Positions 1 to 8,048 of a stretch of 48,097 nucleotides of DNA are shown piece after piece. Below the pieces are notes generated by a model, which saw nothing but the letters and a program-made list of their open reading frames with translations, ran no database searches and was not told the DNA's origin. Origin of the DNA: an uncultured Tissierellia bacterium (GTDB lineage: Bacteria; Bacillota; Clostridia; Tissierellales; Peptoniphilaceae); the NCBI GenBank assembly GCA_937923265.1, contig CALAJY010000024.1, forward strand, positions 1-48,097, given 5' to 3'. The translations under genes and the position numbers were made by a program. Each line of letters begins with the position of its first letter. Positions within the stretch are counted from its first letter, which is position 1.

Positions 1-2
1 AG

Positions 3-104
3 CGGCATTCTGCAGAGGAAGATATCCAGAAGTTAACGGATAAATACACCAAGGAAATTGACACGGTTACCAAGAAAAAGGAAGACGAATTGATGGAGAT
101 TTAG
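3..104 (+). CDS. frr: Ribosome recycling factor, C-terminal end only (cut by window start)
   Basis: Only the last 33 codons are in the window, read in frame 3 and ending with TAG at 102-104. The peptide contains EEDIQKLTDKY and ends KKKEDELMEI, which matches the C-terminal helix of ribosome recycling factors. RRF works with EF-G to split the post-termination ribosome. The next gene is uppS, the usual neighbour of frr in Firmicutes, which supports the call. The start lies upstream of the window. Confidence 0.85.
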   Translation, partial: RHSAEEDIQKLTDKYTKEIDTVTKKKEDELMEI

Positions 105-130
105 TCTTCGGAAGATGAAGGCAGGCGGGA

Positions 131-841
131 ATGACCGAAGAAATGGAAAAGCTACAGATTCCAAGACACCTGGGAATGATCCTCGATGGAAACGGACGGT
201 GGGCGGAAAAACGGGGGCTCCCGCGAACCGCAGGACATGTGGAAGGCACGGAGAACGTGGTGCGAATGACTCGGGCGTGCAGCAAGCGAGGCATTCGGGT
301 TTTAAGTCTCTATGCCTTTTCCACGGAAAACTGGAAGCGGTCCGCAGAGGAAGTGGGCGCCCTGATGAAACTCATCGTCCGCTTCGTAAATTCCTATCTG
401 GAGGAATTGGACCGGAATCAAATTCGCTTGGAAACGATGGGAGACTTAAGTCGTTTGCCACGCCTGAGTCGGCTTGCGGTGGAACAGGCGAAAAAACGCA
501 CACGGAACAATTCGGGCATGGTGCTCAATATTGCCTTAAATTACGGAGGCAGGGATGAGATTGTACGGGGGGTGAACCGGTGGCTTTCCCGGCACCCTGC
601 TGCCGCTCACATTTGTGAAGAGGATCTGGACCGGGAGCTCGATACCGCAGCTTATCCCCCTTTGGACCTGATTATTCGCACCGGCGGAGAAGAGAGACTC
701 TCTAACTTCATGCTCTGGCAGGCGGCCTATGCGGAATTTTATTTTACTCCGGTTCTTTGGCCGGATTTCTCCGAGGCGGAATTGGATAAAGCCATAGCGG
801 CCTTTTCGCAACGCAATCGTCGATTTGGCGGTGTGAAATGA
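131..841 (+). CDS. uppS: Isoprenyl (undecaprenyl) diphosphate synthase
   Basis: Cis-prenyltransferase of 236 aa that condenses isopentenyl diphosphate onto farnesyl diphosphate to make the C55 lipid carrier for peptidoglycan and other wall polymers. Seen: MILDGNGRWA near residues 16-25 with the catalytic Asp at 19, LYAFSTENWKR, NIALNYGGR, IRTGGEERLSNF and VLWPDFSE, the family motifs in the right order, ending RRFGG. The chosen ATG at 131 follows a purine-rich AGGCGGG; a second ATG twelve bases later is also possible. The stop overlaps the cdsA start (ATGA), so translation is probably coupled. Length is normal for the family. Confidence 0.95.
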   Translation: MTEEMEKLQIPRHLGMILDGNGRWAEKRGLPRTAGHVEGTENVVRMTRACSKRGIRVLSLYAFSTENWKRSAEEVGALMKLIVRFVNSYLEELDRNQIRLETMGDLSRLPRLSRLAVEQAKKRTRNNSGMVLNIALNYGGRDEIVRGVNRWLSRHPAAAHICEEDLDRELDTAAYPPLDLIIRTGGEERLSNFMLWQAAYAEFYFTPVLWPDFSEAELDKAIAAFSQRNRRFGGVK

Positions 842-1641
842 GAACATTAGTTTCCCGTTCGATCACGGGCTTTTTGCTCCTGGTAGCGGCCTTGCTCATC
901 ATCATCTTCGGTTCCCGAGCAAGCCTCCTTCTCGTTCTTATCTTAATTTCCTCCCTGGCCCTGCAGGAGTTTTACCGGGCCTTGGCTCCCGACAAGAAGT
1001 ATGGCAGCCATGTCTTAATCATTCTGTTCAACGTGGTGGTTCACTTTTTAGCCTACAAAAGGTACATGGATTATTATGTGATTTCCTGGCTGGTTCTGGT
1101 TTTGCTCCTCTTCTCCATGTATGTATTGCAGTCGGAATGGACCCTGAAGGATTTGATGGTGACCCTTCTGGCTTCCGTCTATATCGGCTTGCTGAGTTCT
1201 GTCAACTTGTTCTATCCCGATGGCAAGCAAATCTATCTTTTGATTGTTCTGTGCAGCTCCTGGGGAACGGACACCTGTGCCTACCTCTTTGGCATGTTGT
1301 TCGGCAAGCATCCCCTCACATCCATCAGTCCCAAGAAGACGGTGGAGGGGTCCATCGGAGGGACCCTCGGGGCGGTAGCCTTGGGATGCGGGCTGCAACC
1401 ATTCTTTTATTCGGAAATCGGCCTGATTGAGATTGCCGTCGTGACGATGATGGGATCGATTGTTGCGCAAATCGGGGATCTTTTTGCCTCCCGCATCAAA
1501 AGACAGGCGGGGATCAAAGATTATGGATCTCTTCTGCACGCTCATGGCGGGGTGTTGGATCGGTTTGATTCGCTGCTCTTTGCGGGTCCAACCATTTGGA
1601 TTCTGATGAAACTACTGAGAAATTTAGCGTTTTACTATTAG
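838..1641 (+). CDS. cdsA: Phosphatidate cytidylyltransferase (CDP-diglyceride synthase)
   Basis: Integral membrane enzyme of 267 aa that makes CDP-diacylglycerol from phosphatidic acid and CTP, the precursor of phosphatidylglycerol. Its product is the substrate of PgsA, encoded further along (21.8 kb). Seen: several hydrophobic segments from the N-terminus and the C-terminal CDS signature SPKKTVEGSIGG, then GDLFASRIKR, KDYG, HGGVLDRFDS. The start overlaps the uppS stop by ATGA. In most Firmicutes dxr follows; here the next gene is rseP, only 8 bp away. Confidence 0.95.
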   Translation: MRTLVSRSITGFLLLVAALLIIIFGSRASLLLVLILISSLALQEFYRALAPDKKYGSHVLIILFNVVVHFLAYKRYMDYYVISWLVLVLLLFSMYVLQSEWTLKDLMVTLLASVYIGLLSSVNLFYPDGKQIYLLIVLCSSWGTDTCAYLFGMLFGKHPLTSISPKKTVEGSIGGTLGAVALGCGLQPFFYSEIGLIEIAVVTMMGSIVAQIGDLFASRIKRQAGIKDYGSLLHAHGGVLDRFDSLLFAGPTIWILMKLLRNLAFYY

Positions 1642-1649
1642 GAGAAAGT

Positions 1650-2645
1650 ATGTCAATTTTTGTAGCATTGATTATTTTTTTGCTGGTGGTCCTCTTCCAT
1701 GAAGCGGGTCATTTTACGGTTGCAAAGAAAGTGGGAATTCGCGTCAATGAGTTTTCCGTGGGAATGGGACCCTCTCTCTGGCATCGACAGAAGGGAGAGA
1801 CGCTTTATTCCCTTCGTGCGATTCCCCTGGGCGGCTACTGTGCCATGGAGGGGGAGGACGATGAGTCCGAGGATCCCCGCTCCTTTGATCGGGCAAAGCC
1901 CGGTAAGCGCTTTTTGACCATTCTTGCGGGACCGGTCATGAACCTGCTTATCGCCTATGTTTGCCTGGCCTTATTCTTGGGAATCCGTGGCGTTCCGCAG
2001 CCCGTGGTGGAGGCGTTCACCGATAATTCCGCCCTTCAGGAGGCGGGACTCCAAGAAGGGGATCGAATTCTTGCGATTGACGGGCAGACCACAGTTTCGG
2101 CACAGGCCATCCGCGATGCGGTTCAAAAGTCGGAAGGAAAGGCACTGGAGCTTCGCTATCAACGACAAGGACAGGAGGACAAAACGGTTTCGGTAACGCC
2201 GAAAAAGCAGGGAGACCAGTACCTGCTAGGGTTTCAATTTGCACAAACGAAAGATTTTCTTTCGGTCGTAACGGCTGCTTTTACCACGGGGCTTACCCTG
2301 TTGGGACAGCTTTTCCAGATCATCTTCCGTCTCCTGACGGGAGGGCTCCCCCTGGATGCGGTGTCCGGACCCATAGGGGTGGTGACCGTGATTGGCAAGG
2401 CGGCAAAGAAGGGGGTTACCGACCTGATTTTCTTAACGGGATATATTTCCCTCAACCTCGCCTTTTTTAACCTGCTGCCCATTCCCGGCTTGGATGGGTC
2501 AAAACTGCTTTTCATTGTGATTGAAAAATTGCGGGGAAAGCCCATGAAGAAGAGCACGGAAGAAAAAATCACCCTAGCGGGCATGGTGTTCTTGCTAGGG
2601 CTAATCGCCATTGTTTCGGTAAAAGATGTTCTTAGGTTATTTTAG
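1650..2645 (+). CDS. rseP: RIP metalloprotease RseP (site-2 protease)
   Basis: Membrane zinc protease that cuts transmembrane segments of regulatory proteins such as anti-sigma factors. Seen: HEAGH zinc motif in the first membrane helix (about residues 17-21), a PDZ domain in the middle (around DNSALQEAGLQEGDRILAI), and the C-terminal NLLPIPGLDGSKL segment carrying the third zinc ligand region. The ATG at 1650 is chosen because AGGAGA lies 7-10 bases upstream; an in-frame extension back to 1596 would overlap cdsA and has no ribosome site. This gives 331 aa, slightly shorter than many homologues. It sits 8 bp after cdsA, with no dxr between. Confidence 0.93.
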   Translation: MSIFVALIIFLLVVLFHEAGHFTVAKKVGIRVNEFSVGMGPSLWHRQKGETLYSLRAIPLGGYCAMEGEDDESEDPRSFDRAKPGKRFLTILAGPVMNLLIAYVCLALFLGIRGVPQPVVEAFTDNSALQEAGLQEGDRILAIDGQTTVSAQAIRDAVQKSEGKALELRYQRQGQEDKTVSVTPKKQGDQYLLGFQFAQTKDFLSVVTAAFTTGLTLLGQLFQIIFRLLTGGLPLDAVSGPIGVVTVIGKAAKKGVTDLIFLTGYISLNLAFFNLLPIPGLDGSKLLFIVIEKLRGKPMKKSTEEKITLAGMVFLLGLIAIVSVKDVLRLF

Positions 2646-2653
2646 GAGGAAGG

Positions 2654-3730
2654 ATGGAACGGAGAAAGACAAAGCAGATTCAAGTTGGCTCCGTCGCAAT
2701 CGGTGGGGCAGCTCCGATCTCTGTGCAGTCCATGACAAACACGGATACCAAGGATGTGGAGGCGACGGTCGCACAGATTTTAGCCTTCGAGAAGGAAGGC
2801 TGTGATCTGTCTCGATCCGCCGTAAACGATCAAAGGGATGCCCAGGCCATTCCTGAAATCAAACAGCGAACGCACATTCCCTTTATTGCCGATATTCAAT
2901 TTGACTATCGGCTGGCCCTCTTGGCGGTGCAATATGGGTGTGACTGTTTGCGCATTAATCCCGGAAATATCGGAGATTCAAAGAAGCTGAAGAAGCTCGT
3001 GGAAGCCTGTGAAAAGAAAGAAATTCCCATCCGGGTCGGGGTAAACTCCGGCTCGGTGCATCGATCGATGATTGAGAAGTACCATGGGGTCAATGTGAAC
3101 TCCCTGGTCTACAGTGCTTTGGAAGAATGCAAACTGATCGAACAGTTTGGCTATGACCGGATCAAGGTCTCCATCAAGTCCTCGGATGTGGCAACGATGA
3201 TTGCTTCCTATCGACTTTTTTCGGAATTGAGCGATTATCCCCTTCATCTCGGGGTCACGGAAGCGGGGACGCCCTTTAAAGGCACCATTAAGTCCTCCGT
3301 AGGGATTGGCACCCTTCTCGCCGAAGGAATCGGGGATACGATTCGCGTATCGATCACGGGAGACCCCGTGCAAGAGGTGCAAATTGGCAGAGAGATTCTT
3401 CGGAGTCTGGGTCTGCGCAAGGATGGGATCCAACTCATTTCCTGTCCGACCTGCGCCCGGACGAAGATCGATTTAATCTCATTGGCCCAGGAGGCAGAAA
3501 AACGACTCGAAGGCCGCAATGATCCTCTCACGATTGCGATCATGGGCTGCCCCGTCAACGGACCGGGGGAGGCTCGGGAAGCCGATTACGGGATTGCGGG
3601 CAACATCGGTTCGGGAGTCATTTTCAAGAAAGGCAAGGTGGTCAAACAGGTTCCCGAGGAGCAATTGCTGGATGCGCTGTTTGACCTGATTGATCAAGAA
3701 CAAGGAAGGGGAAACGGGGATGAAACTTAG
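2654..3730 (+). CDS. ispG: 4-hydroxy-3-methylbut-2-en-1-yl diphosphate synthase (IspG/GcpE)
   Basis: Iron-sulfur enzyme of the MEP isoprenoid pathway that converts methylerythritol cyclodiphosphate to HMBPP. Seen in 358 aa: the N-terminal TIM-barrel part with SVQSMTNTDT, LRINPGNIG and KVSIKSSD, and the C-terminal [4Fe-4S] part with SCPTCARTKIDL and GCPVNGPGEA, whose cysteines are the expected cluster ligands. AGGAGGAAGG stands just before the ATG at 2654. Its presence implies the MEP route supplies UppS. Residue 82 is Gln in ADIQFDYR where I expect His (ADIHFDYR) in most relatives. The 3' end overlaps polC by 11 bp. Confidence 0.95.
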   Translation: MERRKTKQIQVGSVAIGGAAPISVQSMTNTDTKDVEATVAQILAFEKEGCDLSRSAVNDQRDAQAIPEIKQRTHIPFIADIQFDYRLALLAVQYGCDCLRINPGNIGDSKKLKKLVEACEKKEIPIRVGVNSGSVHRSMIEKYHGVNVNSLVYSALEECKLIEQFGYDRIKVSIKSSDVATMIASYRLFSELSDYPLHLGVTEAGTPFKGTIKSSVGIGTLLAEGIGDTIRVSITGDPVQEVQIGREILRSLGLRKDGIQLISCPTCARTKIDLISLAQEAEKRLEGRNDPLTIAIMGCPVNGPGEAREADYGIAGNIGSGVIFKKGKVVKQVPEEQLLDALFDLIDQEQGRGNGDET

Positions 3731-6683
3731 TCAGTTATTGCCTCAACGCCTCTCTCAAGGGGATCTGAAAATCAAGATGGATTCCTATGAATTGACGCAT
3801 GTCCGCTATCAGCGGGGCGAAACATGCGTCGATTTTTATGTGGAAGGAGAGGGGCTGAAAACGCGAAGGGATGGTCGGGCTCTCTTGGAGGATGAGGGGG
3901 TCACCGAACAGGTTCAAGAGCTGATTCAGGAAGAACTGGGGCTCCTTCCTCATTTTTTCGCCGCATCGTTGGAAGGAAAAAAAGTCGAGGAGTCAATCCC
4001 GGATGAGGAGGAAGCGAAGAAAAAAACCGCTCCCACCTTTTTTCACACCCAAGCGGACAAGACAACAGGCGATCCACCGTCTCCGCAAGCCGGCTTTTAT
4101 GAGGTACCCATATCCGTTTCCAAGGTCAAAAACAGCCCCCCGCCGGCAAATAAACCGGACGCTTCCTCTTCCTTTTTCTCCATGGGTCGCTTTGGAAAGA
4201 AGGATGGCAATTTACAGAAAACCCTGAGTGAGGTGGTTTGTGACGGCCAAACCTGTCTGATTCGCGGGAAAATGGTGGATCTTTCCTATGTTCCGACGAA
4301 AAGCGGATATCTGATCATCTCCTTTACCTTAGAAGACCAGGAGGGGGGAGCCCTCATCTGCAAGGCTTTTTATAAGGATAAGGAAGCGGAGGAAGTGGAA
4401 GGAAAGCTAAAGGAAGGAAATTACTATGAGGTCAAGGGAAGCCTCAAGTATGATAGCTTTCTTAAGGACAACAGTTTTAATGTACGGGCCATTCGCGAGA
4501 CAAAACCGCCCCGGGATTATGATCCGGCGGAGGAGAAACGGGTGGAGTTTTGTGTCCACACGCAGATGTCAAACATGGAGGGGCTCATTGATGCGGCTGC
4601 CCTGAAGAAAAAATTAACGGCGTGGGGGCATCCCGGTTTTGGAATTACCGATTTTGGCTCCGTGCAAGCCTATCCACCTTTTTTTGATGCCTTTCATGAC
4701 AGTGGAATTCAGCTCTTGCTGGGATATGAGGCAAAAATATTGGAGGACCGGCACCACATCCTCATGAATCCCTACGAGGGAGACCTGGAAGCGGTGAAAG
4801 ATTGTTTTACTGTCTTTGATATTGAGACCACCGGCTTCTCTCGATTTAATGACCGAATCATTGAAATCGGTGCGGTCCGGTTGGAAAATGGGACCAAGGT
4901 TGGGGAATTCAGTGAGTTTGTCAATCCCGGTCGGCCGATACCGGAACGGATCACCGAACTCACTTCGATCACGGATGCCATGGTCCAGCCTGCGGATCCC
5001 ATTGAAAAAATTCTTCCTCGTTTTTTCGCCTTCTGTAAAGGATCTGTTTTGGTCGCCCACAACGCGGATTTCGACGTGGGATTCATGGTGGAAAATGCCC
5101 ATCGACTGCAACTTGACTTCCAACCGATTGCCATCGACACCCTGGGGCTATCTCGAGCCCTACATCCCGAATTTCCGAATCATAAGCTGGATACCATCTC
5201 CAAGAAGCTGAATGTGCCCTCCTTCCATCACCATCGGGCCATTGATGATGCCACGGCAACCGCCTATGCGTTTACCACGCTTTGGAAAGAATGGTCCGCC
5301 CGGAACAGGGATCTGAAGGATATCAACACGCTTCCTTCCGAATATCCGCTGGCTCGCCACACCTCCTATCGAGCGATGGTTTACGTAAAAGAGCAGGCGG
5401 GGTTGAAGAATCTGTATCGGTTGGTCTCTGAGGCCAACATCCGTTATTTTTATCGGGAACCGGGACTTCCCCGCTCCCTGTATGAAAAATATAAGTCGGG
5501 TCTGTTGATCATGACGGGCTTTGTAGGAAGCGAACTCTTTGAGGCCGTGTCGCGGCGCTATCCGGAAAAAAAGCTCTTAGAGATTGCGGACAGCTATGAT
5601 ATCCTTTGTGTTTCACCACCCTGCTTTACCGAGAAAGCGCTGCGGAGCGAACTGGTGGAGGATGTGTCCCATTTTCAGACCCTGGTTGAAAAGATCATCT
5701 CTCTGGCGGAAAAATTGGGGAAGCCCTGTATCGCGGTCCAGGAGCCGTCTTATTTGGAAAAGCGGGAACGCCTTGCACGAAACATTTTGGTCAATTACCA
5801 GAGAAATCGAGAGATGGAAACAGTGGAACGCTACCGCTACTTCAATACGCAGGAAATGCTGGATCAATTCTCCTGGCTCCCCGAGCATCTCGCTCATCGG
5901 CTCGTGGTGGAAACACCCCGAGAATTGATGGAAAGTTTTGAATCGGTAAGACCCATTCCCGACGGAACTTTCACGCCTGAACTGTCCGGTGCGGAGGAAG
6001 AACTGCAGGAGCTGACCTGGAAGCGGGCCCACAAGCTCTATGGGGAAGAGCTCCCCGAGATTGTGGAAAAGCGGCTCAACCGTGAGCTGGATTCCATCTT
6101 GTCGAATGGGTATGCCTCACTCTACGTCATTGCCGAACGCCTGGTTCGAAAATCCAACGAGGATGGATATTTGGTGGGCTCTCGAGGTTCCGTGGGATCC
6201 TCTTTTGTTGCCAATATGTCGGGAATCACCGAAGTGAATGCCCTGCTGCCTCACTATCGATGCCCCAAGTGCAAACACACGGAATTCATCGAAGATGGAT
6301 CGGTGGACTCCGGCTTTGACCTGCCGCCGAAGAAATGCCCCCATTGTCAGGTGGAGATGGAGAGAAACGGTCAGAACATTCCCTTTGAAGTGTTCTTGGG
6401 CTTTCATGGAGACAAGGAGCCTGATATCGATCTGAACTTTGCCGGAGTTTACATGCCCACCATTCACAAGTACACGGAGGTCCTCTTCGGGGAGGGCAAA
6501 GTGTTCCGAGCGGGGACCATTTCCGGAGTTCAGAGCAAAACCGCCTACGGGCTGATTAAAAAGTATATGGAGCAGAAATATATTCCCGAGGAGGATCATT
6601 CGATCTCGGAAGCCCGCATCCATTCCTTGCAACGCATGATGGAGGGGACCAAGAGAACCACGGTCAGCATGCCGGAGGATTGA
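3720..6683 (+). CDS. polC: DNA polymerase III PolC-type, N-terminal part, frameshifted
   Basis: Replicative polymerase of low-GC Gram-positives with built-in proofreading. This frame gives 987 aa from the ATG at 3720 (after GGAAGGGG, overlapping ispG). Domains in order: N-terminal domain, low-complexity linker, OB fold (about 170-265), first half of PHP (from about 275), DnaQ-like exonuclease (about 363-530, with D367 and E369 of FDIETTGF), second half of PHP, then the polymerase with zinc cysteines C848/C851/C873/C876 and the catalytic pair D902/D904 in PDIDLNF. The frame fails after KRTT, where homologues continue GQHPGG, and stops at 6681-6683. The continuation is in the next feature. Restoring one G gives a 1383-aa protein, close to the usual 1430 or so. 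PHP metal ligands are degraded (see findings). Confidence 0.93.
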   Translation: MKLSQLLPQRLSQGDLKIKMDSYELTHVRYQRGETCVDFYVEGEGLKTRRDGRALLEDEGVTEQVQELIQEELGLLPHFFAASLEGKKVEESIPDEEEAKKKTAPTFFHTQADKTTGDPPSPQAGFYEVPISVSKVKNSPPPANKPDASSSFFSMGRFGKKDGNLQKTLSEVVCDGQTCLIRGKMVDLSYVPTKSGYLIISFTLEDQEGGALICKAFYKDKEAEEVEGKLKEGNYYEVKGSLKYDSFLKDNSFNVRAIRETKPPRDYDPAEEKRVEFCVHTQMSNMEGLIDAAALKKKLTAWGHPGFGITDFGSVQAYPPFFDAFHDSGIQLLLGYEAKILEDRHHILMNPYEGDLEAVKDCFTVFDIETTGFSRFNDRIIEIGAVRLENGTKVGEFSEFVNPGRPIPERITELTSITDAMVQPADPIEKILPRFFAFCKGSVLVAHNADFDVGFMVENAHRLQLDFQPIAIDTLGLSRALHPEFPNHKLDTISKKLNVPSFHHHRAIDDATATAYAFTTLWKEWSARNRDLKDINTLPSEYPLARHTSYRAMVYVKEQAGLKNLYRLVSEANIRYFYREPGLPRSLYEKYKSGLLIMTGFVGSELFEAVSRRYPEKKLLEIADSYDILCVSPPCFTEKALRSELVEDVSHFQTLVEKIISLAEKLGKPCIAVQEPSYLEKRERLARNILVNYQRNREMETVERYRYFNTQEMLDQFSWLPEHLAHRLVVETPRELMESFESVRPIPDGTFTPELSGAEEELQELTWKRAHKLYGEELPEIVEKRLNRELDSILSNGYASLYVIAERLVRKSNEDGYLVGSRGSVGSSFVANMSGITEVNALLPHYRCPKCKHTEFIEDGSVDSGFDLPPKKCPHCQVEMERNGQNIPFEVFLGFHGDKEPDIDLNFAGVYMPTIHKYTEVLFGEGKVFRAGTISGVQSKTAYGLIKKYMEQKYIPEEDHSISEARIHSLQRMMEGTKRTTVSMPED
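6660..6665 (+). other. polC: Single-base deletion site breaking polC
   Basis: The codons read AAG AGA ACC ACG GTC AGC where PolC homologues have KRTTGQH. Adding one G to the GG at 6662-6663 gives ACC ACG GGT CAG CAT GCC GGA GGA, that is TTGQHAGG, and joins the two open frames without other change. No slippery heptamer of the X-XXY-YYZ type is present, so programmed frameshifting is not suggested. A short G run is a common place for base-calling errors. Confidence 0.85.
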
Positions 6684-7870
6684 TGATTGTACCGCAGAAT
6701 ATGGACATCTTAGACTTCTGTCCCATTCAATATCCTGCCGATGACCTGAACTCGGAGGTTCGTACCACGCATTTCAGCTATAAAAATCTGAGCGGTCGTA
6801 TGTTAAAGCTCGATGAACTGGGTCATACCTCTCCCACAATTATCCGGCAGCTTCAGGAGATGACGGGGATTGATCCGCTAAAAATCAGTTTTGATGATCC
6901 GGAGACCATGGAAATCTTCTCGGGAAGCGCCAGTTTGAAGGCCAAGTCAGAGTATTCCAATAGTGATGACGGATCGCTGGGAATCCCCGAGTTTGGTACC
7001 GGCTTTGTCCGTGGCATGCTGAAAGATACCAAGCCCACCAGCTTTGCGGAATTGGTAAGAATTTCCGGCTTGTCCCACGGAACGAACGTGTGGCTGAACA
7101 ACGCCCAGGATCTGGTCCGTGCCGGCACCATTACCCTGTCGCAAGCCATCTGTACCCGAGATGATATCATGACCTTTCTGATTGGGAAGGGAATGGATAA
7201 GCTTCACAGCTTTAAGACGATGGAAGCGGTCCGTAAGGGGCGAGGCATCCCGGAAGGCATGGAGGAGGAGATGCGGGAGCATCAGGTGCCGGAATGGTAC
7301 ATTGAATCCTGCCAAAAGATCCAGTACATGTTCCCCAAGGCCCATGCAGCAGCCTATGTCATGATGAGCTATCGGATCGCCTGGTTTAAGGTGCATAGTG
7401 CCGCCGCTTTTTATGCCACCTATTACAGCCAACGGCTCAGTGACTTCTGCACGGAATATCTTTTCGAAAGTTTGGAGGCCGTGCAAAGTCACATGAAGAC
7501 CATGCAGGAGCAGGCGGATCTCTTGGGAGAACCCGTGGATTCCGCGAAATGGACCCTGCTGGAGGTCATTGAGGAGATGCTGGCGCGGGGCTATTCCTTC
7601 CACCGCGTGGACCTGTTAAAGTCGGATGCCGCGACCTTCCGCATCGTGGATGAATGGACGGTGTTGCCGCCCCTTTCCGCTTTAAATGATGTTTCGGAAG
7701 CCATGGCGGAGCAGATTGTGAAGGAGAGAAGTCGGGGAGAGTTTATTTCGCAAAGCGACCTGCAAAAGCGAACGGGAGTGAACAAGAGCGGAATGCAGTC
7801 CTTGCGGGACTATGGACTGCTCGATGGCCTGGCGGCAAGCAATCAGATGAGTTTCCTTGCCGGCTTTTAG
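6680..7870 (+). CDS. polC: DNA polymerase III PolC-type, C-terminal part, frameshifted
   Basis: This is the second piece of polC in another frame, up to 396 aa, overlapping the stop of the first piece. It starts in the polymerase active-site region with MIVPQNMDILDF and QYPADDLNSE, and continues with LKLDELGH, GIPEFGTGFV, SGLSHGTNVW and MFPKAHAAAYV, all in register with PolC palm, fingers and C-terminal regions. The only possible separate start is TTG at 6680 or ATG at 6683, a few bases after a chance GGAGG. A split exactly inside the conserved GQHPGG-to-VVP block would be very unlikely to work as two proteins. I read it as one gene spanning 3720-7870 with an error or mutation near 6662. Confidence 0.9.
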   Translation: MMIVPQNMDILDFCPIQYPADDLNSEVRTTHFSYKNLSGRMLKLDELGHTSPTIIRQLQEMTGIDPLKISFDDPETMEIFSGSASLKAKSEYSNSDDGSLGIPEFGTGFVRGMLKDTKPTSFAELVRISGLSHGTNVWLNNAQDLVRAGTITLSQAICTRDDIMTFLIGKGMDKLHSFKTMEAVRKGRGIPEGMEEEMREHQVPEWYIESCQKIQYMFPKAHAAAYVMMSYRIAWFKVHSAAAFYATYYSQRLSDFCTEYLFESLEAVQSHMKTMQEQADLLGEPVDSAKWTLLEVIEEMLARGYSFHRVDLLKSDAATFRIVDEWTVLPPLSALNDVSEAMAEQIVKERSRGEFISQSDLQKRTGVNKSGMQSLRDYGLLDGLAASNQMSFLAGF

Positions 7871-7892
7871 AGCCCTCTGTGGAGAGGGGCTC
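7870..7892 (+). terminator. Hairpin just after polC, weak terminator candidate
   Basis: Starting at the last base of the polC stop, GAGCCCTCT pairs with AGAGGGGCTC around the loop GTGG, with one bulged G. The following bases are CTCTTCCGTTT, not a clean T run, so this is at best a weak intrinsic terminator or an RNA-stabilising hairpin ending the upstream operon. Confidence 0.4.
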
Positions 7893-7949
7893 CTCTTCCG
7901 TTTCCCAGCGGAATCCGCAAACCGGATTTTCCTGGGGACGATGGAAGAT

Positions 7950-7978
7950 TTGCTCAAGGTGCGCATTTGTGGTAAAAT
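7950..7978 (+). promoter_or_regulatory. Sigma-A-type promoter of the rimP-nusA operon
   Basis: TTGCTC at 7950-7955, a 17-bp spacer and TAAAAT at 7973-7978. Start of transcription would be near 7985, about 64 bases before rimP and only about 16 bases before the hairpin at 8001. Confidence 0.7.
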
Positions 7979-8000
7979 AATGATGTTGATAAGTACTTGG

Positions 8001-8031
8001 CAAGAGCGGGAGTTTCCCGCTCTTGTTTTTT
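8001..8031 (+). terminator. Intrinsic terminator in the rimP-nusA leader (possible attenuator)
   Basis: CAAGAGCGGGA (8001-8011) and TCCCGCTCTTG (8015-8025) form a perfect 11-bp stem with a 3-base loop, followed by six T (8026-8031). It lies between the strong promoter at 7950-7978 and the rimP ribosome site, so it sits inside the operon leader rather than behind polC. Read-through would be needed for expression. In Bacillus, NusA is reported to control its own operon through a leader terminator; the layout here would suit that. Confidence 0.8.
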
Positions 8032-8048
8032 AGAGAGGGCGGGTGACC

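Noticed and set aside
6640..6690. Programmed frameshift or natural split of PolC
   Set aside because: No slippery heptamer is seen and the split falls in the catalytic core. The nearby GGAGG is simply the GlyGly coding sequence of the conserved motif.
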